NCBI RefSeq assembly: GCF_020216685.1
Contig: NZ_JAIWNS010000239.1
Coordinates: 1-6,261, forward strand
From: Methanospirillum hungatei
GTDB lineage: Archaea; Halobacteriota; Methanomicrobia; Methanomicrobiales; Methanospirillaceae
Reading direction: 5' to 3'
DNA length: 6,261 bases
The notes below the pieces were generated by a model. It saw only the letters and a program-made list of their open reading frames with translations, was not told the origin of the DNA and did no database searches. Both the position numbers and the translations under genes were made by a program. This document shows, in pieces, positions 1 through 6,185 of this stretch; positions within the stretch are counted from its first letter, which is position 1, and every line of letters begins with the position of its first letter.

Positions 1-87
1 TTTAAGCCCAATTTTAACAAAATAATTCATCAACTACTGGTTAGAGATTACAGAGTTAAGTTTACATGAAAATTTAAACGCGTAACT
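1..87. other. AT-rich flank with no recognisable gene
   Basis: This stretch is markedly richer in A and T than the coding DNA that follows. The + strand frame of the kinase is open from base 1 to a TGA at 67-69 but encodes no recognisable receiver-domain sequence. The other frames are quickly closed. The kinase reading frame becomes recognisable as receiver-like only from about base 88-91, so a sequence junction lies near there. It could be the edge of an insertion, a deletion joint or unrelated intergenic DNA. I see no convincing terminal inverted repeat or transposase fragment. Confidence 0.5.
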
Positions 88-381
88 TCTATTCTCTTCA
101 CCGGTCGGGGTCGTGAGGAGGTTGCCATTGAGGCCCTCAATTTTGGGGCGAACTTTTACCTGCAGAAAGGAGGGGATCCAAAGGCCCAATTTGCTGAACT
201 AGCCCATAAGGTACGGCAGGCCATCCTCCTCAATCAGACCGGAAAGGAGCTGCACCGGTCCCATCAGGAACTCTCACGGGCGACGAACCGGTATAAGGCC
301 CTTATTGCTGCTTCAAACACCGGTGCATGGGAGTATCATGGCGATACCGGGTATACCTGGTGCAGCCCTGAGTACTTCTCC
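88..381 (+). pseudogene. Remnant of receiver (REC) domain plus linker and start of PAS, in frame with the downstream kinase
   Basis: The frame runs without a stop from 70 into the kinase at 382. Its first recognisable part reads ILFTGRGREEVAIEALNFGA and then FYLQKGGDPKAQFAELAHKV. This is the C-terminal third of a methanogen-type REC domain: the beta-4 strand with the conserved Thr (codon at 100), the beta-5 strand with the conserved Lys (codon at 166), and helix 5. The beta-1 acidic pair and the beta-3 phospho-acceptor Asp, which should lie upstream, are absent, so this receiver cannot be phosphorylated in the usual way. A short helical linker follows (about 220-290). From 292 (YKALIAASNTGAWEY) the first PAS domain starts and continues past 382. 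No ATG, GTG or TTG occurs in frame between 70 and 381, so the remnant is probably untranslated unless a non-standard start is used. Family intact forms are REC-PAS(n)-kinase proteins. Confidence 0.72.
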
Positions 382-3300
382 ATGCTGGGGAGGGATATCA
401 CCGCGTTTGATCACGCCGGGGCGATGGATGTCAAAGAAGTGTGGGAGGACCTCATCCACCCTGATGATCGTCAAAAGGCTGTAGATACCTTCCTGGCATA
501 TGTGAACCATCCGGTCGGGATGTATGAGCAGTACTTCAGGATGCTCCATGCTGACGGGCATTCTGTCTGGATCTGGTCAAGAGGCAGGACCATTCTTGAT
601 GATGACGGGACGCCCACCCCGATCACCGTCGGGACGCATATCGACATAACCAGGCAGAAAGAGCAGGAGGAACAGCTGCTAAAGAGCCATGATGAGATTC
701 AGGCTGCATATGACGTCATTGCAAAGACCGGTGAAGAGCTCAGAGCAAGTCTGGACAGGCTGACCATCCAGGAACAGGCCCTCCGGGAGAGCGAAGAGAA
801 GTTTCGGACGCTCTTTGAGAGTGCTGCTGATGGTATTCTCATCCTTGAAGACGGGAAGGTCCTTGACTGTAATCATCAGGCAGAAGTCCTCTTCCGTCTC
901 TCAAAGAACCAGATTATCGGACGATCGCCTGCAGAATTAGCCCCACCCTTCCAGCCAGACGGGGTCTTGTCCCATGATCTGTGTGCAGAGAAGATTCGCA
1001 CCGTATCAGCGGGAGGGCCGGTCAGGTTTGAATGTGTGCACCAGAATTCTGATGGAAGAGAGTTTTTTGCAGAGGTGACGCTCCAGCAGATCAGCATACA
1101 AGGACGTGCATATCTCCAGGCGTTCATCAGGGATATCTCTGACCGGAAACGTGCAGAGATGGAACTTATCAGAAAGAACGAAGAACTGGCAACGGCATAC
1201 GAAGAGATCCTCTCTGCTGAGGCAGAGGCACGGGAGAGCCACGATCAGCTCATCAGAAAAGACCTGGATCTGCAGGAGACGAAGAGCCGTCTTGATGATA
1301 TCATTGCATTTCTCCCTGATGCAACCTTTGCCATCAATCATGAAGGGGTGGTGATTGCCTGGAACCGGGCGATGGAGGAGATGACCGGGGTTATGGCAGA
1401 GGATATGGTCGGAAAGGGGAATTATGAGGATGCTCTCCCGTTTTATAATGAACGGCGACCAATGCTCATTGATCTGGCCCTGACCGGTGATGAGACCATT
1501 ACCGAGCGGTATCCGTATATCTCCAGAAAAGGGTCATTCTTCTACAGTTCGGAGATTTATCTTCCCCATTTTTACCAGGGACGGGGAGGATATTTCTGGT
1601 TCACCTCATGCCCGTTCTTTGATCCTGATGGGAATATCACCGGTGCGATAGAGTGTATCCGTGATATCACCGACCGCAGGCGGGTTGAAGAGGCATTGGA
1701 GAAGCATCTGGTTGCTCTGACCCGTCCTCTTGATGACCCTGCCCTTTCGTTTGATGAAATCTTCGATATAAGAGAGATACAAAAGATTCAGGATGAGTTT
1801 GCAGAAGCAGCAGGGGTTGCCTCAATTATTACCCACCCTGATGGGAGGCCTATTACCAGACCCAGCAGATTTACCCGTCTTTGTAATGATATTATCCGGA
1901 AGACAGAACTGGGATGTAAGAACTGTTACCGATCAGATGCGATCATTGGCAGCCCTCATCCTGATGGCCCGGTTGTGCAGCCATGTATGAGTGGAGGGCT
2001 TTGGGATGCTGGTGCGAGTATTGTTGTTGGAAACCGGCATATCGCGAATTGGCTTATTGGACAGGTGCGAAATGAAAACCAGAGTGAAGAGGCGATGCGG
2101 GAATATGCCAGAAAGATCGGTGCTGATGAAGAGGATATTGCTGCTGCGTTCAGGGACGTTCCATCCATGTCATATGAGCAGTTCTCCACGATTGCCCGGT
2201 TTTTATTTACGCTTTCGAAGAAACTCTCGGAGTCTGCTTACCAGAATGTCCAGCAGGCCAGGTTTATTGTGGATCTTGGTCAGCAGAATAAAGAATTATG
2301 TGAGACCCAGAACAGGTTACGGGAGAGTCAGGATTTTCTGGATTCTCTGACCAGGACAATTCCTGGGGTGGTGTATCAGTTTTATGCACAGCCGTCAGGG
2401 GAGATGGGTCTTCGATATGTAAGCACCCGGGCGGAGGACATCCTGGGAATAACCATCGATTTTGATACGTTTTTTGACCGGTTCACGACCTGTGTGGATG
2501 AGCGGGATCGTGAGGCATTCCTCAGGTCAATTGCGGATGCCGTCAGGGAAGAGAAGCCCTGGGAGTTTGAAGGACGGTTTATCAAGCCGACAGGAGAGGT
2601 GATCTGGTTCCAGGGGAGTTCGATCCCGGTCAGAGAGGGAGATTTCCTGACATTTAGCGGCATCATACTCGATATTACGAGGAGAAAACAGGCCGAGATT
2701 GAGTTGCTTGAACGAAATAGGGAGCGTGAAGAGACTTTCAAGGAGGCTGCGACGCTGAGTGAGTCGTTACGTGAGGCCAATAAGAAGCTCGCTCTGCTCT
2801 CCAGTATCACCAGGCATGATATTCTAAACCGCGTGAGTGTGCTCATGGGATACCTGGATCTGGCAGCCGATCTGCCGGCGATTTCTGATGAACTCATGAT
2901 ATACCTGAAGAAATGTTCGTCGGTGACGTCAGATATCGCCCGCCAGATAGAGTTTACCAGGATCTATCAGGATATCGGGACTCACGATCCGCTTTGGCAA
3001 CGTCTTGATGAGATGGTTGGGAATGTCTCCATACCGCAGGATATTTCGCTGGTCTATGTACCAACCACGGTTGAGATCTATGCCGATGCCATGATGGTGA
3101 AGGTGCTTGAAAATCTCTTTGAGAATGCGTATCGGCACGGGGGGACGGTGACGACTATCTCGATCTCTACGCGAAAGGATGGTGATCGTCTGGTTATTCT
3201 GGTTGAGGATGACGGGGCCGGAATTGCCGATGATGAGAAGGAGAGGATATTTGAGCGGGGGTATGGGAAGAATACGGGGCTTGGGCTCTTTCTTGCACGA

Positions 3301-3402
3301 GAGATCCTTGCCATTACCGGTATCTCCATCACTGAGACCGGAATGTTTGGGAAAGGGGCCAGGTTTGAGATTGTGGTGCCGGAAGGGAGATGGCGGGTGT
3401 GA
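382..3402 (+). CDS. Soluble multi-PAS, PocR-containing sensor histidine kinase (5'-truncated)
   Basis: A cytoplasmic sensor kinase that would autophosphorylate a His and pass the phosphate to an unknown response regulator. Counting from the first ATG (1006 aa) the order is: a partial PAS_3-like domain (1-93, ending DITRQK); a helical linker; PAS 2 (about 136-260, opening SEEKFRTLF and ending DISDRKRAE); a second linker; PAS 3 (about 305-434, ending DITDRR); PocR ligand-binding domain (about 454-626) with C501, C512, C515 and C535; PAS 4 (about 648-770, ending DITRRKQAE); a coiled segment; then the kinase core. The core has H812 in RHDILN, an N-box with N911 and N915 (NLFENAYRHG), G1 at DDGAGI (943-948), and G2 at GLGLFL (966-971). 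All catalytic motifs look intact and there is no membrane segment. The start is doubtful: ATG 382 lies inside PAS 1, has no Shine-Dalgarno sequence, and the frame continues upstream into a receiver remnant. It may be a pseudogene or a shortened but active kinase. The signal bound by PAS or PocR cannot be read from sequence. Confidence 0.85.
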   Translation: MLGRDITAFDHAGAMDVKEVWEDLIHPDDRQKAVDTFLAYVNHPVGMYEQYFRMLHADGHSVWIWSRGRTILDDDGTPTPITVGTHIDITRQKEQEEQLLKSHDEIQAAYDVIAKTGEELRASLDRLTIQEQALRESEEKFRTLFESAADGILILEDGKVLDCNHQAEVLFRLSKNQIIGRSPAELAPPFQPDGVLSHDLCAEKIRTVSAGGPVRFECVHQNSDGREFFAEVTLQQISIQGRAYLQAFIRDISDRKRAEMELIRKNEELATAYEEILSAEAEARESHDQLIRKDLDLQETKSRLDDIIAFLPDATFAINHEGVVIAWNRAMEEMTGVMAEDMVGKGNYEDALPFYNERRPMLIDLALTGDETITERYPYISRKGSFFYSSEIYLPHFYQGRGGYFWFTSCPFFDPDGNITGAIECIRDITDRRRVEEALEKHLVALTRPLDDPALSFDEIFDIREIQKIQDEFAEAAGVASIITHPDGRPITRPSRFTRLCNDIIRKTELGCKNCYRSDAIIGSPHPDGPVVQPCMSGGLWDAGASIVVGNRHIANWLIGQVRNENQSEEAMREYARKIGADEEDIAAAFRDVPSMSYEQFSTIARFLFTLSKKLSESAYQNVQQARFIVDLGQQNKELCETQNRLRESQDFLDSLTRTIPGVVYQFYAQPSGEMGLRYVSTRAEDILGITIDFDTFFDRFTTCVDERDREAFLRSIADAVREEKPWEFEGRFIKPTGEVIWFQGSSIPVREGDFLTFSGIILDITRRKQAEIELLERNREREETFKEAATLSESLREANKKLALLSSITRHDILNRVSVLMGYLDLAADLPAISDELMIYLKKCSSVTSDIARQIEFTRIYQDIGTHDPLWQRLDEMVGNVSIPQDISLVYVPTTVEIYADAMMVKVLENLFENAYRHGGTVTTISISTRKDGDRLVILVEDDGAGIADDEKERIFERGYGKNTGLGLFLAREILAITGISITETGMFGKGARFEIVVPEGRWRV

Positions 3403-3611
3403 GGGACGGGGAGGATAGTCTCAATTGGTTTTGTACGACAGGCAGAGACGATGATTCCTCAACGGGTTGTTTGCTCATGCTTCATCCCGAAAGGAGCAAA
3501 ACGTGAACCACTTGAAAATCCTCGCGAGAAACCGGGACCCTGAAAAAGATTGCAAGGCTTTTTGGTAAGCATGATTTTTTCCCTGATACATGCAATCACT
3601 ATCCTGAGTAA
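3403..3611. other. Intergenic region with short, uncertain reading frames
   Basis: No convincing gene is present, but three overlapping + strand pieces were seen. (1) GTG 3503-3568 encodes 21 residues (NHLKILARNRDPEKDC...) behind GGAG at 3493-3496, at good spacing. (2) A frame from ATG 3451 to the TGA at 3541 reads ...IPKGAKREPLENPREKPGP. (3) A frame open from 3516 to a TAA at 3609-3611 reads ...TLKKIARLFGKHDFFPDTCN and then HYPE. Pieces 2 and 3 would join into one roughly 53-residue product with a single frame change near 3535-3541, which would fit a decayed small gene. T-runs at 3560-3563 and 3575-3580 could end transcription of the upstream kinase. Confidence 0.35.
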
Positions 3612-3995
3612 ATGACTCTCTTACCCTCATCCCTTGGGCAATGCCTCGTATGCAGAAGAGATATCTCCGGAAAATCTGCTGAAAAACATCTGATATCACA
3701 TAGGAAAAAGAAATCTTCAATGCCTGAGGCTTATCTGATAGAGGTTACCGCTGAAGGCCACCCTGAATACTGGATGTGTATTCGTTCCTCTCTCCCTGAT
3801 GCAACCCTTGAAGATATCGACCTCCTCTTTTGGGATATGTGGATGGGAGATGACCACATACGTTCGTTTCTTATTGAAGGAGAAGAGTATACCTCATATC
3901 CTGACAGTTCGGCGATGAACGTTCAGGTGGGGAAGATCTTCAGACCTGGGATGAGCTGTACATATACCTGTAATTTCCATTCACCAATGGATTAA
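3612..3995 (+). CDS. C2H2 zinc-finger protein with truncated pRiA4b ORF-3-like domain
   Basis: A 127-residue product of unknown biochemical role. Residues 11-30 form a likely zinc site, C11-x2-C14-x11-H26-x3-H30 (CLVCRRDISGKSAEKHLISH). After a basic stretch (RKKK), residues from about 40 (AYLIEVTAEGHPEYWMCI) to 122 match my recollection of methanogen members of the plasmid pRiA4b ORF-3 family: the PEYW strand, the LEDIDLLFWDMW helix, a DDHIRSFLIEGEEY segment, then MNVQVGKIFRPGMSCTYTC. Family members continue after this point from a YDFGSxTxL-like segment into further strands; here the product stops at NFHSPMD. It therefore looks C-terminally truncated. ATG 3612 directly follows an in-frame TAA (3609-3611) and has only a weak GAG ahead of it, but it is preferred over ATG 3721 because it keeps the zinc finger. 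It is convergent with the kinase gene on the - strand. It could be a pseudogene; the family call is moderately sure. Confidence 0.6.
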   Translation: MTLLPSSLGQCLVCRRDISGKSAEKHLISHRKKKSSMPEAYLIEVTAEGHPEYWMCIRSSLPDATLEDIDLLFWDMWMGDDHIRSFLIEGEEYTSYPDSSAMNVQVGKIFRPGMSCTYTCNFHSPMD

Positions 3996-4019
3996 AATCG
4001 TCGCTGAAAACTGGTGTGC

Positions 4020-4036
4020 CGGTCTTTCCCGGACCG
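4020..4036. terminator. Possible stem-loop between convergent genes
   Basis: A 5-bp stem CGGTC/GACCG encloses a 7-base loop in the 85-base gap between the convergent stops at 3995 and 4081. Two perfect palindromes lie nearby, TTACCGGTAA at 4044-4053 and TAAATGATCATTTA at 4074-4087; the latter covers the stop codon of the - strand kinase. There is no adjacent long T-tract on either strand, and archaeal termination depends mainly on oligo-T, so this is only a weak terminator candidate. Confidence 0.2.
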
Positions 4037-4080
4037 CAGGTAATTACCGGTAAACGCCCGGACGCAACTGAGATAAATGA

Positions 4081-5898
4081 TCATTTACTCAATTTATCCG
4101 CACCAGCCTGCCATGCTCCTTTTGGTACCGTGATCTCAAACCGTGCTCCCTTTCCTGGAGTTCCACATTCCCGGATGGAAAGCCCGGTAATTGCCAATAT
4201 GTCTCTGATTAAAAATAATCCCATTCCTGTGTTTTTTCCAAATCCCCGCTCAAATATTTTCTCCTTCTCATCATATGATATACCTGCCCCGTCATCACTA
4301 TATACGATGATAAGGTCTGATCCTTCATGGATAAGCGTAAACGAGATCTTCGTCACCTGCTTTCCATGCCTGAGGGAGTTATCGATGAGATTGAAGAAGA
4401 CTTTCTGAATGAGGGGGTCTGAATACACCATGACCTTTCCTGTCTCTATGGTTACCGTGATATCAGAAAGAGCCATCTCCCTGACTACAAGCGTGATGAT
4501 GGTTTCAAGGTCAAACCACTCAGGAGCATGGACGCCGATGTCCTGGTAATACCGGGAAAATTCTATCTGGCGACGAATAATCCGAAGTCCATCCAGTGTA
4601 TCATGAATTAACTCTTGTGAGGCAGTATCTTCTATGGTATCCTGTGCCAGTTCAAGAGTAAGAAAGATTTCAGTAAGGGTGTTTGCAATATCATGGCGGG
4701 AGATGGAAGATAGAATATTGAGTTTCTTATTTGCCAATTGGATAGCCTTTTCCCGCTGTATTCGCTCGGTGATATCAGTTCCAAGACTGATAACTCCGGT
4801 GAACCTGCCATCAGACTCCTGGAGAACAAGGTTTGTCCAGAGAACAGAGTGTTTGTGATTATTCTTAGAAATAAGTGAGTATTCAAGCTGGGGAGGTACC
4901 TTTTCCTCCTGGATATATTGTATGAAGGTGTCCCGTACATGCTCTTCAGGAGGGGTGTATGTAGAAAACCAGTCTGCGCCCAGAATTTCCTCTTTCTCAC
5001 ATCCGATAACCTTGAGGAGGTGGTTGTTCCCAAAAACAACCGTACCATCAGGATTCAGCATCACGACAATGAGTGGGACATTTTCTATCATCTCACGGTA
5101 CCGGCGTTCAGATTCACGGAGTTCATCCTGGGCCTTTTTCCGGATGGTGATATCATGGAGGAGGATGAGCATAACCTTCCCGTAGGGTGCAAAATAGACT
5201 TCAAATGTCCTCTGTGATGCGTCTTTTGCAGTAATCTGATAGACACGAGGGAGAGGTTCCTGGATCTGCCGGTCAATTTTCCAGACCTGTTCCCGCCACA
5301 TATGATAGGCCTCCTCCTGATCAGAGGGATCTGGTAAGAATACACGGATGAGGGTCTGCATGTCGGGAAGATCGTCCAGAGTAAATCCAAGTGATCTGGT
5401 CACTTGTGGATTGATATAGGCGATGGAATTATCCCTGTTGACGAGTATCATCCCAAGCGGGGTAATCTCAGTGATGTTACGAAACTTCTCCTCACTCTCC
5501 TGAAGATCTGCCTCAAACGAAGATCTGACTTCCAGTTCATTTTTCAGAAGAATGTTCGTCATATCAAGAGCCTCAGTTTTTTCCAAAAGCTGACGCTCCA
5601 GTTCTGAAATTTTCGTTTCCAGGTTTTTATCCGGTTCTGATGCCTTTTTTGAAGCAATCATAAGAAGAATTGCACAGCAGATGAGAATTTCTCCGATGAT
5701 ATGGACTGACAGGCCGGCAGAGAAAAGATCCGAAAAATCCCCTGCTATTCCGCCAGAAAGTATGGCGAGGCATCCGATGCTTCCAATAATGATGACATAT
5801 CTCTTCAGGTTTTCAGAGGAATAATATACAATACCGGCAATCAGGATTAAAATGAGGAGGAGATCTGGTAAAATAGTCTTAAGCAGTACAAAATCCAT
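4081..5898 (-). CDS. Membrane-bound PAS-PAS sensor histidine kinase
   Basis: A 605-residue sensor kinase that should phosphorylate itself on H402 and pass the phosphate to a response regulator. Three membrane helices are visible: about 9-26, 34-53 and 61-82. Basic residues K32 and R33 after the first, and K84 and K85 after the third, suggest an N-terminus outside and a cytoplasmic catalytic part, with almost no external domain. A coiled coil (about 88-134) leads to PAS 1 (135-255, SEEKFRNITEITPLG to DITIRKKAQ) and PAS 2 (263-383, SERRYREMIENVPL to DITERIQRE). The core has the H-box RHDIAN (401-406), N-box NLIDNSLRHG (503-512), G1 DDGAGI (535-540) and G2 GMGLFL (558-563), all intact. The start at 5898 sits just before the first helix; only a weak AGGA lies about 10 bases upstream. 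The core is a close paralogue of the kinase ending at 3402, but its codons are more AT-rich. Its nearest divergent neighbour may be a receiver protein. The ligand is unknown. Confidence 0.9.
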   Translation of the reverse strand: MDFVLLKTILPDLLLILILIAGIVYYSSENLKRYVIIIGSIGCLAILSGGIAGDFSDLFSAGLSVHIIGEILICCAILLMIASKKASEPDKNLETKISELERQLLEKTEALDMTNILLKNELEVRSSFEADLQESEEKFRNITEITPLGMILVNRDNSIAYINPQVTRSLGFTLDDLPDMQTLIRVFLPDPSDQEEAYHMWREQVWKIDRQIQEPLPRVYQITAKDASQRTFEVYFAPYGKVMLILLHDITIRKKAQDELRESERRYREMIENVPLIVVMLNPDGTVVFGNNHLLKVIGCEKEEILGADWFSTYTPPEEHVRDTFIQYIQEEKVPPQLEYSLISKNNHKHSVLWTNLVLQESDGRFTGVISLGTDITERIQREKAIQLANKKLNILSSISRHDIANTLTEIFLTLELAQDTIEDTASQELIHDTLDGLRIIRRQIEFSRYYQDIGVHAPEWFDLETIITLVVREMALSDITVTIETGKVMVYSDPLIQKVFFNLIDNSLRHGKQVTKISFTLIHEGSDLIIVYSDDGAGISYDEKEKIFERGFGKNTGMGLFLIRDILAITGLSIRECGTPGKGARFEITVPKGAWQAGADKLSK

Positions 5899-6000
5899 GA
5901 GCGGTATCCTAATATATCCCTGTTCGGAAGAGAATTGATCCGTACCCTCTTCATGAGCATGTTTTAGCCTCTTTGGAGGATGAGATCATTTTATCTGTGT

Positions 6001-6014
6001 AAATTTATAATTTT
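6001..6014 (-). promoter_or_regulatory. TATA-like box for the membrane kinase gene
   Basis: Read on the - strand this is AAAATTATAAATTT, a good match to an archaeal box A. It lies about 105 bases upstream of the kinase ATG at 5898, so a transcript starting about 25 bases downstream (near 5980) would have a leader of about 80 nt. The site is a sequence match only. Confidence 0.4.
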
Positions 6015-6082
6015 GTATTTGTACATGTTATGATGTATTTTTCTGTTTAATCTGGTTCATATCAGATGTCCGGTCTGTTTCG

Positions 6083-6090
6083 GTATAAAT
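6083..6090 (+). promoter_or_regulatory. TATA-like box for the gene starting at 6186
   Basis: GTATAAAT on the + strand, about 100 bases ahead of the start codon at 6186. Initiation about 25 bases downstream (near 6110) would give a leader of about 75 nt. The purine-rich BRE expected just upstream is not obvious (TTTCG precedes it), so the call is tentative. Confidence 0.35.
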
Positions 6091-6174
6091 ATGGCGATAT
6101 CTATTAATGATTCTGAAGCTATATGGCTTATTAGGTATATCGAAGAGGACAGTTCAGTCAATATATCTGATGAA

Positions 6175-6180
6175 GGGAGG
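6175..6180 (+). promoter_or_regulatory. Strong Shine-Dalgarno sequence deciding the start at 6186
   Basis: GGGAGG lies 5 bases ahead of ATG 6186-6188. A competing ATG at 6181 directly abuts the motif and its frame closes at the TAG at 6223-6225, whereas the frame from 6186 stays open to the end of the window. Confidence 0.6.
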
Positions 6181-6185
6181 ATGGA

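Larger units (their letters stand above)
5899..6185. other. AT-rich divergent intergenic and promoter region
   Basis: This region separates the start of the membrane kinase (- strand) from the start of the gene at 6186 (+ strand). It contains a TATA-like box for each direction, described separately, which implies leaders of roughly 75-80 nt on both sides. Short frames inside it, such as ATG 6091 to the TAG at 6223 (44 codons), begin too close to the TATA-like box to be expressed from it and resemble no known protein. No tRNA, repeat array or strong hairpin was seen. Confidence 0.5.

Noticed and set aside
1..69. Idea that bases 1-69 encode the C-terminal end of a transposase or other protein
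   Set aside because: The 22 open codons (FKPNFNKIIHQLLVRDYR...) match nothing I can recognise, and no terminal inverted repeat was found.
2382..2897. A 171-residue open frame on the - strand inside the large kinase gene
   Set aside because: It lies entirely opposite a well-supported coding region (PAS 4 and H-box), is Ser/Arg-rich as antisense frames of such genes are, and has no recognisable domain.
4016..4408. A 130-residue + strand open frame starting with GTG over the 3' end of the membrane kinase
   Set aside because: Most of it is antisense to the conserved ATPase core; the protein-like look comes from that conservation. Only the first 65 bases lie outside the kinase.
6061..6171. ATCAGAT (6061-6067) and ATCTGAT (6165-6171) as a possible operator pair
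   Set aside because: Only 7 bp in AT-rich DNA with almost 100 bases between; expected by chance.
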